NCBI GenBank assembly: GCA_021234155.1
Contig: JAJEKV010000051.1
Location: 124,001-188,000 of the forward strand
Origin: Isoetes taiwanensis
Taxonomy: Eukaryota; Streptophyta; Lycopodiopsida; Isoetales; Isoetaceae
Direction of reading: 5' to 3'
DNA: 64,000 bases
Below are positions 12,095-23,349 of this stretch, piece by piece. The notes under the pieces were generated by a model, which was given only the letters and a program-made list of their open reading frames with translations, did not search any database and was not told the origin of the DNA. A program made the translations under genes and the position numbers. The first letter of the stretch is position 1. Each line of letters begins with the position of its first letter.

Positions 12095-12150
12095 TAACGA
12101 ACCCACACACCACACCACACCACACCACACCATCACCTAATAATCTTCAC
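12095..12150 (+). repeat. A/C-rich tract (ACACC repeats), copy 2
   Basis: CACACACCACACCACACC-type repeat matching 1726-1795, again downstream of the G/T tract, with the same potential to pair with it. Confidence 0.8.
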
Positions 12151-12537
12151 ACATCACATCAACATATCACTTTTATCCTATTTCGTCTCATTATAAAAAA
12201 TCAGCTTCTAGCCTCGCCTCATAAACACTTCTGAAATTGGGTGACACCTCGAGCACACTACATTCCTCTTCTAATCATTAGAAAAGGATCTCGGGGTCCC
12301 AACTCGCTCACGCCTCGCTTTGGCGCTTCATTCCTACCTGTATAATTCAACAAGTTCATTCCTGCTAACATGGTAGGAGGGATGTCTGTGAGATCACTAC
12401 CGCTATTGTGGTGAGCAAGAGGGCATTCGTCACATGTTAAATGTGGCTCGTGATCAATCTCCTCAAGGTGGATATGCCTCTAAATCCACCTTCTTTGCCG
12501 ATTCTCGACCCAACCTAAAGGCATACAAATGTAATCA

Positions 12538-12900
12538 ATGCCGGCCTTCAATGGTATGCTTGGAGTCGATATAGAAGAGAGCTCTGTATTAAAGGTCCAT
12601 GAGCTTATAGCTACATGTCATAAGGGCAACCGGGTATATTTGTTCTCAATACTGGTCTCGGGCCTCGTCTCTCTCAAGAATATCGGTTTTACTGGCAGAC
12701 TATGTGATTTCTACCACTGTAGGGATGTGAAGACCGGCAAACCTCATCCTATTAAATTCGGGATGATCACAGAAAAGCTTAGATGCTTTAGTAAAACAAT
12801 AATGTTGGATGGCACTACTAAGCTACCATATACCAAAGATTTCCCTCGTTGCTTAGAAATCATGCATGTAAATTTAGTTTCTGCAATGTGTGAGCTTTAA
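12538..12900 (+). CDS. Unrecognised 120-residue ORF within repeat copy 2
   Basis: An open frame of 120 codons with balanced composition, including KVHELIATCHKGN, NIGFTGRLCDFYHCRDV, GKPHPIKFGMITEKL and KDFPRCLEI. It has no signal peptide or membrane segment and I recognise no domain. The upstream in-frame sequence is closed soon before the first ATG, so the start is taken there only for lack of a better one; it may be an internal exon or a transposon gag/pol relic. The same DNA in copy 1 (2163-2530) is frameshifted, so the frame is at least old enough to have been duplicated. Function unknown. Confidence 0.4.
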   Translation: MPAFNGMLGVDIEESSVLKVHELIATCHKGNRVYLFSILVSGLVSLKNIGFTGRLCDFYHCRDVKTGKPHPIKFGMITEKLRCFSKTIMLDGTTKLPYTKDFPRCLEIMHVNLVSAMCEL

Positions 12901-15540
12901 TGGAAAGCCAAATTTTGTAAAGCCAAATTTATAAGATCCTTTTTTAATATATCATACTTTCCAATCGTAGTCAGTAGTTTTTTGAATCTCATAAAAATTG
13001 TCTTTATTCAACAAAAATTTGTATCTCTCGATCGCTAGTTATCATTCTCAACATTTTAGACTGCATACCACACTCAGTGAAGGAGTACTAATTCTCACAT
13101 GTTCTAATAATATTCCAAACATTAAATATTGCATTTCGCATCAGGAGAGTCAACTACACACAATTCACATGCCTATACAAGACACCATAATCATCGCATA
13201 AACACACAACCACCACATGCACCAACACACTAAGCACCATAACTAAGAAAACATGAATAATGTAAATAAACTAACCCGTGATTCCTCCGTATAGTGGGCA
13301 AAAGATGTTCTTCTCTTTACATTTCTCTCCAATCTTCTAGTTCTAACATCCTTTGTGTTGTGAGACACTGCGTTCCAAAATTTTGAATCTTTTCTATATG
13401 TTCATCTCAAATTGCATCGAATCTTTTAGCCCTCCTCTTGGTGTCCATTTCCACCACCACCCATCTCTTCCTCTTTTCTTTACCTTGCGTGTTTCTTGGT
13501 GAACACTCTAATACCTTCCAAGATTCACTGCTGATTTTTGTTTACTTGTTTCTAATCTCGCATCTACAAGTGGTATGAGGTTATGCCTATTCTGGTTGGG
13601 TTAGGCAAATATCAGCTGTAGGTAGAGAGAGTTTGGATACTGCATGGAGTCCCAGAGGCTCTTATAATCTATGCTCTTACTTCCAAATCCTTTTAATTCT
13701 TCACCTAAGGAATTTTTCCAATGTTTTATCCTCAAAAAAATCAAGTAAATTTTTCTTCTTCATGCTATCCTCCATTCTTTTGTCCGCTTATGGAAAGACG
13801 CAGCAAATTAAGGACAATACGTATGCCATCGCTTGCACTTCTTTTGATGAACCGATCCTTCGCCAATTCTCAAGTAAGCCCCAATTTTTCTTCTTCTTCT
13901 CCGCCTTTTCTTCAATAACATTTCTTGTTCCTCGGTTCTTCTTCGCTTCTCCTCGCCTCAAAATGTACAGGACGTGACATTCATTGACATCCATATCCAC
14001 AATGGATTGAGCTATGCTAGGAGGGAGCCAAAGAACGTGACGTAGGCAAAGAAATGTGAAGGGGCCAAAGAATAGAAATTTGAATTTGAATTTTAGTTTT
14101 GAAATTAGAATTTCCCCAACTCTATTCTTAAATAATGGCAAATGAGCTGCCATAATTATACTTTCATACCACAAAAGTGGTGGATGCAACGCCACATTTT
14201 GAGGGACAGGGACAGCCAATCTGAACACCACAAATAAGGCTTTACCCATAGTATGGCAAAATACAATACTTTATCATTCTTTGTTAACTTCTTTAATGCC
14301 ATTGAACTCAAATTTGGAGCTAGGATTATTTTATTAAATGCATGCATTTGACTTTTAAATTCTTTTGAATCGCTTTCTATACTTGAAAGTGCCAAAACTT
14401 AGCCAAGCCTTCTTTGTATCCGCAGGATAACTAGAAGGGACAGCAGCCATCGTAATATGTTTTTCCTAATTGCACAAGAACAAAATATCAAATCAAACTA
14501 TGACACACTACCATCTTGCTTAAAAACCTACCATTGATGCAAATCTTGTATCAATCCAAAGAGCCACCCGAGATGCATCGACACATAAAGTCAGAGAACT
14601 TTAACAGATGTTTTGGGTTATCGCCAAAACAACCAAAGGCTATTTTGCCAGGATATTGTGCCGTGAAAAGAGAAACGTGGCATTTAAACATGAGAATAGA
14701 TTGTGAAAAGCGTAGAAACACATATACAAGAAAGTAGATCAAGTAGAAAATCTCTATGTGGAACAAAAATGAAAAAATTAACGATCAATTACATATATGT
14801 AGAGATAGAATTTAATTATAGGCACCCAGAGATGATATTATTCAAAGGAGCTTTGGGAATCAACATTCGCCTCAAAGGACATAGGCCACTTGTCGTCCAA
14901 TTGAAATTCAAATAATATCAATGGTTAGAAAAAAGAAAAAAAAATAACATATTATAGAATATCAAATCTGGGTCGTTGAATTTTGAATACCACCGGCGTG
15001 AAAAAAAAAGTTCTCGACCTAATTTTTTTCCCTCTTCGGGCGGCTTGGCTAGATCCTCGGCGGCACCCCCGACACGCCGTAGAGGTAATTTTATGCCTTT
15101 TGTCAGGATTCTGCCTAATTAACATTTTAAGTAGCCCCGATGATAGCCGTGGTGATTCTCGATAAATCGCTATGACGCACTATGCAACCCTAGCCTTATT
15201 GATTTCAAGATTTGGCCTCTTCCAGCATCCTTGCACTATGATTGATCCTATTTTAATCGGGCCTATATCTCAATGTCTAGGAAATTTCCGCAAGGCCATT
15301 TTGTGAGCTTCTAACCTTTCCTTTCTACTCAATGCTTGTTGTTCTCATGTTTTTAAGAAATCGAGCTTCGTGAGAGCGAGCACCCGCAGTAAGAAACAGA
15401 GGCCTCGATTAGATGCAAAGAAAGAGGAAGAAACGGATGGATTGGATGGATCCGAGCAAGTCTTTCCTCTCTAGTTGCAAAATTAAAAATGTCACAGTCC
15501 ATTCCAAAATGACATGGGTAGACAGTGCAAAACCATTCTT

Positions 15541-17180
15541 CCCTGCACGTATCAGACAAACTATCGCCTTCATGTACCCCCACAAAGGCCCATAAAAAAC
15601 ATTAACCTTCACAAGATCATCTTGTATTTTTGTCAATGTCATAAGTTCCAACAGTAAACATTAACATCTTAAGTCGGGCCGCAGCGATCATTTTCAATGG
15701 TTTGCAGTGAATCAAGAGACATCAATAATCGGGCATTGGTCTACTTTTAGTCAACAAATCTTTGAAGAGTAAGTAAAATTATTTGTGATTTATGCATTTG
15801 CTTTGGTTCCTCGATTATGATTCGTCTGGACTTCCAAAAATTTGTAATCGAATATGAATTCCATCCTTCTCAACTAGGTCAACATACACATGGCCATCGT
15901 GAATGTTTATAATTTTCTATTAATATTGACCAAGAGCACGTAAGCATTCCTATTTTTTCCATATAGAGCCGTAAATAATCGTGAGTCAAAAGCAATACTT
16001 AGTAAGCTTTGTCATGCATGACTGCGGAACTTATCGCTTTGGTGGAGCTTACACCTCGAGATAGTAAATACCCCTAGAGGTGGCACACTTATACTTCCCA
16101 TGTCGCTTTCATGTCCTGATCGAGGCACTGTATAAACATGGTGAATGTTTGTCCCTCTCAGATTCCATACTTACTTGACACTCATATAAGCAAATTTATG
16201 CTTGTTAGAGATCCAAGAGCATTGTAGGAGCATTGATGAGCAGCTTTTTAAATTGCATTGTTTGCGGCAAAAACTTGTGTCACAAATTTCGGTCGCTTGA
16301 TGGCTAGTCTCTATTGGCCTTTTGTTCGTTGTTTGTTCCTTTGTTATCCTCGCAAAAAAATGTTTCAAGGCTAAGACAATTTTCTCAGAAGCACTAGTGA
16401 CTTGGAACTATGGTGGGTGGTGGATCAAACTAATTTTGTTGCCGCATACCTAATAGGTCCTCAAAATTTCGGCCAATGTTCAATGTCTATTTTGTATCAT
16501 GGGACTATTATGATCTCTTGAGATCCAACCTATTTTGCAAATATTTGTTTGATATGATGTATCCATTTTGTTGATTATTTACGTTGCATGTTTATGAAAT
16601 GAAAATGCATGTTTAAGTGAAATGAAAATGGAAATAATGGGTTCAAATCCTTTGAGCCGCTTGATGGCAGCCTTCTAAAATTCGGATATTGCATGTCTAA
16701 ATTCTCATTCATATAATATTATTAGCCACCACAATGAGAATGAGAGCTAAGATAAGCCACAATGAAAACCATGGTGCCATATTGGGAAACCATAGCTTAA
16801 AACTATGAAAATATTATACATGTATAAACTAGCATGTTTAGACCATGCAATTTTTTATCATGCAATAATATTATGGGAAAAATATGTATAAACCAAGTAA
16901 ATAAACGTCTGTGATAAGACATTTTAAGTTGTTAGAAAAATCTAATCGAGATAATTATGTATTAGTACCATGTATAAAAAATAGGTAAAAAGTCATAGCA
17001 AAAGATACTCAAAACCAAGATCGCTTATCACGCTGTGTAGTGGTGATTAATCACCGTAAAGCATCAAGGAGAAACATGCACTTAAAATTACAATGTCAAT
17101 ATATTGAAGAAGATAGATGCGGGATCAAAAAACCAGTCCAACAAAAATTGACATAAATACACTTAGTACATATCATAGTT
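15541..17180. other. No recognisable gene
   Basis: AT-rich DNA after repeat copy 2. Short frames only (for example minus 16171-16368). From about 16700 on, phrases such as TTTAAGTTGTTA and CCATGT begin to recur, leading into the tandem repeat at 17189-17415. Confidence 0.5.
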
Positions 17181-17188
17181 TAAGTTGT

Positions 17189-17415
17189 TACAGAGACCAA
17201 TTAAAATTGCCATGTTTCATTACCATGTCATAAAATAACGCGGTCTTATCACTTTAAGAAAATGTGTTGATGAACCATATTGTAATATCATATAGTTTAG
17301 TCAAGTTGCTAAAAGACAATTAAAATTGCCATGCTTCGGCTAATCTACATGTCATATAACAATATTGTCTTATCACCTTAGAAAAAATACGCTGATGAAC
17401 CATATATTGTATAAC
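17189..17415 (+). repeat. Two-unit ~120 bp tandem repeat
   Basis: AATTAAAATTGCCATG occurs near 17200 and again near 17320, and the following blocks (CATGTCATA, TCTTATCACCTT, GATGAACCATAT) recur in order in both units. Period is about 120 bases. A weaker, more diverged third relative may precede it near 16915-17000. Confidence 0.8.
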
Positions 17416-17705
17416 TATACTTGCCAGGAACTTCAACCCTCTAACATGTACCGATGCATGGATTTGGTTTTTCACCGACAAACCACATTAAAAAAATCAT
17501 AAATGGTTCAAATTTGTGCCTTAGGTTCATGGATTACCTCGTCCCATGCCGCTTCACAAATGTTCTCTCTCTCTCAAGACCTTTTTAAACGTGTTTGTTG
17601 ATTACCCGTCCCATTTATGATACCCATTTATGATAGTTAAGATCTAGACTATAAATTGTGACTAAAGGGGGGTCTCCTCTTTAAAGTGCATGTGACTCTT
17701 TCACA

Positions 17706-17762
17706 TGCCAGTTGTCACTCTGCCATTAAGATGCCAGTTTGTCACTCCGCCATTAAGATGCA
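17706..17762 (+). repeat. Short tandem duplication of ~26 bp
   Basis: GCCAGTTTGTCACTCYGCC followed by ATTAAGATG occurs twice head to tail, with one-base differences. Confidence 0.75.
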
Positions 17763-17888
17763 TGTGAATGGCTGCAGGATTCACGAGTTCAGCGCGGGGC
17801 AGTAGGGCTTCAGTTCAGTCCCTGCAGAAAAGCTTACCCATGTGATCGCTACATTGGAATAGGCTCATTTGAAATCCATAATTACACA

Positions 17889-18158
17889 TTATTGTTGTTT
17901 TCGACTGACAGTAACAACGCTCAATGTTATTTGAGAAAATGCACCAACCAAGACGTTGCCATTTATTCCATAGTCAAATCGAGCCCCAAGGCTCCAAATC
18001 CATGTGCTGCTTTTATTCTTGGGTCTTGTTTCGAGGCCCACAATTTGGGCCAACATTAAATCTTGCCTTGTTGGCACTTGAACAACCTCATTAATTACAT
18101 ATATCTCAATTTTTTTTAGAACTAAATATTTAGGTCCATTTCGTCCTATATGTTTCAT
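17889..18158 (-). CDS. Unrecognised ORF, 89 residues
   Basis: A minus frame of ordinary composition (QDLMLAQIVGLETRPKNK, STWIWSLGARFDYGING) ending in a stop near 17889. No domain, signal peptide or membrane span recognised. It could be a decayed exon. The neighbouring downstream-strand gene is the UGT about 1.1 kb away, on the same strand but with no sign of a link. Confidence 0.25.
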   Translation of the reverse strand: MKHIGRNGPKYLVLKKIEIYVINEVVQVPTRQDLMLAQIVGLETRPKNKSSTWIWSLGARFDYGINGNVLVGAFSQITLSVVTVSRKQQ

Positions 18159-18554
18159 CCACCAAAACCTTCCTTTTGTATGTCTAATGTGCCCAATTCA
18201 TGGCCATTTACAACATTTTATTCTTGCAAATTTATCCAACATAGAGGCCTACTCGGAATTCATAATGTATACCAATGCATAACAATTTTGAATATTCATC
18301 CCTATCATCATCATTAATGGTTCAATAGTCAAAACTCAAATTACATATGTGAGTCTTGAGGGAGATACCATACTAAACAAAAAAAAAGTAGCTTTTACTA
18401 GTTATAATGCATTAAAAAAAAATTGTAAAATAGACTAAAAAGGAGTGGTTATAATTTTTTCTTCGGTAACATCAAATAGTGGGCGGCATTTGTCCCAATT
18501 GGGTGGGCTCTAAATTCGTTCCCTGCCTGCTTATAGCAAAACCCTAAAACAAAA

Positions 18555-19292
18555 CCCTGAAACAAACATGAAAGAGGACCTGAGGATCCTTTAAGAAAGA
18601 GGACACATAGCCTAGAGCTCCCAAATACATGAGTCACTTCCAATCATGGAAGGTCCTTAAATTTAATATATAAATGCATCCATTTGTAAATGCCATAAAG
18701 CAACAAAATGATATGATATGATAAAGATAAAGAGCAAGATAAGATAAAGATAAGAGTAAGAGATAAAGCATTTAAGAGGTCCTGTATACGTTTACGCCTT
18801 CGTACAATACGTGAATAGTAAATTCACTTGCCTCTTAAAACTTTTAATATATATAGCCTATCTTCAATGTAGATTTTAAATTGTCTCTTTCATGTGGATC
18901 AATATTTACTTTTAAAAAATCAATAGTATATTTATATCCAATAGCCTCTTTAGAAATTAATGCATATCTTCAATGTAGATGTTGATTGCATGCACTTCTT
19001 CAATGTAGATTCAATGTAACATGTGCCCCTACTTCCATATTCATTTAGAAATTAAATCTTTAATGACTTTACCCTGGCAATTTGCTTAGTATTAATTGTC
19101 TAGTTCTTAACTTGCTTCTACTACTTTTCCTTGTGGATTCTCGTCATTTTTAAAACTCAATGCAAATTGCAATTTGCAAAGGCCTGTTTTAAAGCTATAA
19201 TAGCATTTGATACTTTCACATGTCCACATTGTAAAACATGAGGAGTTCTCTATTATAACAGATTAATCAACCCACTTCTCCCCACTCAGATG
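18555..19292 (+). repeat. Direct repeat flanking the UGT, 3' side
   Basis: Matches 20985-21520 in the same orientation. Shared blocks in order: TCCTTTAAGAAAG with GAGCTC and AAATACAT; CTTCAATGTAGAT repeats; ACATGTGCCCC; CAATTTGCTTAGTATTAAT; a block with AGCATTTGA and TTTCACATGTCCAC; and CAACCCACT. It ends 17 bases from the UGT stop codon. The internal CTTCAATGTAGAT motif itself recurs several times. Confidence 0.85.
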
Positions 19293-19308
19293 TACAGACT
19301 CTCAAATT

Positions 19309-20734
19309 TCAGTTGTTGTGCATGAGTAAGGCCTCTTTGAAGGCCACCAGATTTTTGAAGGAGGATCCCTCCACAGTCCATGACTTTCTAGCCATTTGCC
19401 TCAACTTTATAGCTCTTCTTTGCATCTCTTTCCCTTCTTCCTCCTTCATAAGCCTGCCGATCAATTCACATATTTCCTCTTTCTCAATCAACCCTTCTTT
19501 TGAAATTCTAACTCCAACCTTCCAACCATCTGCTATGTACTTGCAATTCAGATGTTGTTCTGCTACAGAAGGCCATCCAAGCATTGGCACCCCCATACAA
19601 ATACTTTCCAATATAGAATTCCATCCTCCATGAGTTAAAAATCCTCCTACTGATTTATGTCCAAGGACTTTTATCTGTGGAGCCCAACCTGTGATCATCC
19701 CCAAATGATCAATACTCTCTTTTAATTTTTGGAGCTCTTGCATATAGAAATTTGGAGCATCTGAGACCAAGTTTGATCTGAAAGCCGCCCATAAAAATGG
19801 TTGATTGGAAGCCTTAAGTGCCTGGATTAATTCATTAACCTGAAGGATGGATATGGTACTCACGCTTCCAAAGGATATATAAAGAACAGAAGAAGGAGCT
19901 TGTCTATCTAGCCATTCAAGACATGGAAAATCCTCCCAAGAACTTATATTATCACTAACCTCGTGATCTTCTTCAAGGAGCACCGCCTCGAACTATCGAC
20001 TCCATCGCACAACGCTATGTACCGCAATGCATCATATGCTCTCTAATTGCGGAAAGCTGTTAACTAATCTCCATGTCACTTTTTCTCAAAGAATCGCTGA
20101 TTTTTGTTCAAAACTGACTCATACTCATAAATGCAGAGTTTACATATCTCGTAAGATATCAAAGGAAGCTAACGGAAGCAACCCATGAATTCTACTGATA
20201 ATGCCATCCTTCTGCCCTTTAGCATCTGTCAAAAACTCAAAATTGACATTCCATTAGAAACAAAATAACTGTAAGGGGGAACTTTACCTCGCAATTGCAA
20301 CGCCGTGAGATAAGTCTTGGAAGATTTTCTATGGCAATCACCCCTGCAGCTGAGATAGTAAATAGTATAGCACATGGAAGTTTGAAAGCTTCTGCCAAAT
20401 TTGGCACCCAAGTAAAAGAGGCCTGATCAAAAATTATGCATGGCTTACTTTTGCTTTCAAGGAAGGGCCCTTGTAAGAAATTTATGACAGGTTCGCGAAT
20501 GCAAGCCTGATCGGAGAAAATGAATGGGTATATGTTGTGCAAGTCGAGGTTGGGATCAGGATATATTATGAGATGAAAGGCAGGATTGAGTTTTAATTTT
20601 GAAGAGCATGCATCGCTAATAGCAAGAGTAATGGCAAATCCGTGTTCAAGAAGACGAGAAGCAAATTGAAGCATAGGATTAACATGACCGGCAGATGGAA
20701 AGGCGACAAGCAAGACATGGGGTTCATTCGCCAT
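19309..20734 (-). pseudogene. Plant family-1 UDP-glycosyltransferase (UGT), damaged in the middle
   Basis: Family-1 UGTs transfer a sugar from a UDP-sugar to small molecules in the cytosol. The N-terminal part (20734 down to about 20288, 149 residues) starts at ATGGCG, a strong plant start context, and holds the acceptor-side FPSAGHVNPMLQF motif with the catalytic His at residue 17 and its likely partner Asp at 103 (IIFDQ). The C-terminal part (19983 down to 19309) carries LEWLDRQAPSSVLYISFGS and a complete 44-residue PSPG box from WAPQ to the final Gln, with Trp22 and Gln44 typical of UDP-glucose use. Together with the ~300-base middle the length fits the usual 450-490 residues. The middle (20287-19984) still reads as UGT in mixed frames (KDGIISRIHGLLPLASFD; RLVNSFPQLES) but has frameshifts and stops, with a possible very short intron at 20226-20287. 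Either a pseudogene or sequence error. The acceptor cannot be told. Confidence 0.9.
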
Positions 20735-20814
20735 AGCTAAGCTTCAACTCTTGATCCAAGTATAAATAAACGAGGTCGTCCTTGCCACAGTGTGCCCAAT
20801 ATGTTGATGAATAA

Positions 20815-20823
20815 GTTTATATA
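20815..20823 (-). promoter_or_regulatory. Candidate TATA box for the UGT
   Basis: On the minus strand TATATAAAC lies about 80-90 bases upstream of the ATG at 20734, a normal distance for a plant TATA box with a 50-60 base leader. A second AT-rich TATTTATA lies nearer, at 20761-20770, too close to serve well. Confidence 0.4.
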
Positions 20824-20984
20824 TTCAGCTAGTTGTAAGTCTTGAGAGATTGTGTTGAGTGGAGGCAATCCCATACTCCCTTGGATATATGCGTCCAATC
20901 CAATGCATATACACTATGCCAAATAAGCAATAACGCCAATATAATTATAGCCTTCTTTATACCAAAATGCTAAGACACCCATGA

Positions 20985-21520
20985 AACAAATATAAAAGAG
21001 AACGTGACGGTCCTTTAAGAAAGTGTCTGACACATTGAGCTCTCAAATACATAAGCCACTTTAATAAAATGTATATTTTCAATGTGGGTTTTCAATTGTC
21101 TGCATGTCTTTAATGTAGATTCAATATTTAATATTTAATTCTCACATGTGCTTCAACTTTCTGTATTCATTTAAAAATTGAATCTTGAAGAACCTTCAAT
21201 GTAGATTTAAATTGCTTGCACATATTCAATGTAAATTTAATATTTAATATTCAATTGTAACATGTGCCCCAACTTATATATTCATTTAAAAATTGAATCA
21301 TAGACAAATTTACTCTGTCAATTTGCTTAGTATTAATTTCCTTGGGAATTGTCCTTCCTTCCTTCCTTCCTTTTAAAAAACTCAATTCAAAGGCATGCTT
21401 CAAAGTCATAGTAGCATTTGACTCTTTTACATATCCACGTTGTAGAATATCAAGAGTGCTCTATTAACCAACCCACTCCTCTCTGTTGACATGCACATAC
21501 TCAACAGATTAATCAATGCA
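20985..21520 (+). repeat. Direct repeat flanking the UGT, 5' side
   Basis: Second member of the pair with 18555-19292. It has its own internal doubling of ATTCAATGTARATTTAATATTTAATATT-like sequence near 21105-21260 and a (CCTT)n run near 21353-21372 that the 3' copy lacks. It starts about 250 bases upstream of the UGT start codon. Such a pair around one gene is what a collapsed tandem gene array would leave. Confidence 0.85.
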
Positions 21521-21524
21521 CTTT

Positions 21525-23135
21525 ATCCGTGCCAAATTTCAGCTAAAAGAGCTAAATTATATATTTGTTCTTCTAATTCTTAACATTGTGTCTTCATAAT
21601 TTAAAATCATAACTCACACAAGTGTTTTCAATGGTCTTCTATAATAGTAGTAATTATGATTCTGATATCGCTCTCTCTGGTAGTCCCTTTTTCTATGCTT
21701 ACCAGTACCATAATGCCATTAGTGACTAAGCTAGATTAGTTGTGATTTGGGACTAGGTGGTTCTCAACGAGGAGTGGGTTGATTAATCTCTTATAACCGT
21801 AAGGACTTGGTAAGGAAATACAAAACCTAATCAAGAAAAATAAAGGGAAATGTCCAATGATACAATCTATGCTAAAATAGTACCTTTACCTTGATAACAG
21901 TGTTTTAAATTCCTCATCCGTGTGATGATACTTCTTGCTAACTCATCTTTCCTCGGGTAAAAATTGAGCAATTAATCAATTCATTATGGAAAGCTAAAGG
22001 AGCAAAAAGCACAATACATGAAAAAAAATACCTGATCCTAATTTATAATGTTCGTGTACGCTTGTTAAATATCACTTAGAATGCAAGACAAGGACTAACC
22101 GACATGATAAGATTAACTAATTCTTAAGAGAGCATAATGCCAAAGATTTGCTTGAACTCTGTAGACTTTTTCTTTGCTTGAAACTTAGACATTTTCAGAA
22201 ATAAGGAAGAGTTGAACATTCCAAGAAATGGAACATCTCTCACAGAATATCATTAACCCTCTTAAATAAAGCCATTGTATCTATCAGACTGCTAAATTCC
22301 ATCATCCGGCACGCTAAGACCAAGAACAACAAAAATCATGAAACATACTCTAGAAAGGAGTCAAAATCATAAGAGAAACAAGAATATTAAAAGCGTGACC
22401 CTAAAGCTTCCGAATACCTTAGCTTTCAACAATAAGAAAATAGTCGTATCAAGAGCATGTACCGCGAAAAAACATCTTACGTGCAGCGTAATGCTCAATC
22501 TCTAAGAAATTGAAGGAACTGTCTAGATACAATCTAAAAAATAATGCAGATCTAAGAACTGCTCTGTGCAAAGAAAAGAACCGCACCTTCAGCGTAAGGA
22601 GGGGAAGAAGTGGAACGAAGAGAAAAGGCCGCAAGATAACAATTCTTCCATTTCGTGAATATAATAGTCAAAAATTAGTCAGCCTACCGCCAACATGTGC
22701 GCAGAGGTAATTAGCTCCATGTTTAGTCCGAGTCGGGCTTTTTAGTCGCAAAGATAATCGGGCTAAAACCGATGAAAGTTAGGCTATTCATCACCTTATT
22801 ATTAGTCACATTAATAGACAACATATTACCAAGCTTACAAGTCAAAGTAAATAATGTGGAATTCAGCTGATGATTATTCGTCGGGCTTTATTAGTCGATT
22901 ATCGTGAATCAAACGCCGCTTGTTATCGACAACCACAATGAAATTGTCAACAGTAGATTTGATAAATTGTTTTGCCCGCGCATTTTGGTGACGCTTAGTA
23001 GTCATCTCTGTAGTGGAGCCCAGCGGTGGCAATAAACACACGCCAAATCTCAATTAAGGGGATCGGGGATTATTAAATCTCAGCCATTGGATCTAGGGTG
23101 TGATCCATGATACACTCTAAACATTATGATTCCTC
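21525..23135. other. No recognisable gene
   Basis: AT-rich DNA with only short frames. The phrase TCGGGCTTTTTAGTCG near 22734 and TCGGGCTTTATTAGTCG near 22881 recurs at about 150 bases, suggesting a decayed small transposon, but no ends could be set. Confidence 0.45.
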
Positions 23136-23139
23136 CTAT

Positions 23140-23345
23140 CTAAACATATATAATTGCTATACAATGATTCTTTGGAATATTCGTGTCACCAAAGCACCTA
23201 TCTTGGCCGTCGATTTTGCAAGGTGTTGATTTGAGCTGAGAAGCTTTCGTTTGAAGCAAGCGTGGGATTTTGAGCGCCACTGGAATTAGTATTCAAAGTT
23301 GCTTGCCTTTCAAGGCAAGCAAGTGAAACTGACGACCATTGTATT
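23140..23345 (+). repeat. Inverted-repeat partner, left (of 37365-37560)
   Basis: This ~200 bases matches the reverse complement of 37365-37560: ATATATAA-TGCTATA, then TGGAATATTCGT, TTTGAGCTGAG, GCGCCACTGG and a palindromic GCTTGCCTTTCAAGGCAAGC at 23300-23319. The pair bounds about 14 kb. The palindrome could make a stable hairpin. Confidence 0.8.
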
Positions 23346-23349
23346 ATCT

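Larger units (their letters stand above)
10435..15540 (+). repeat. Large direct repeat, copy 2
   Basis: Second copy of the segment at 1-5135, same orientation, offset about 10.43 kb. All landmarks recur in order: the opening GGTACCTAGCC block, G/T tract, A/C tract, the unrecognised ORF, an A/T-rich central part, and the GC-rich patch near 15040-15090. Homology ends after GGGTAGACA near 15525. Differences from copy 1 are mostly tiny indels, often involving CG-containing trimers or tetramers. The 5.3 kb between copies (5136-10434) is not repeated after copy 2. Confidence 0.85.

Noticed and set aside
11407-12136. Similar long frames in the second G/T tract, up to 225 residues
   Set aside because: Same compositional cause as in copy 1.
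19313-19633. Plus-strand frame of 106 residues
   Set aside because: It is antisense to the PSPG half of the UGT gene.
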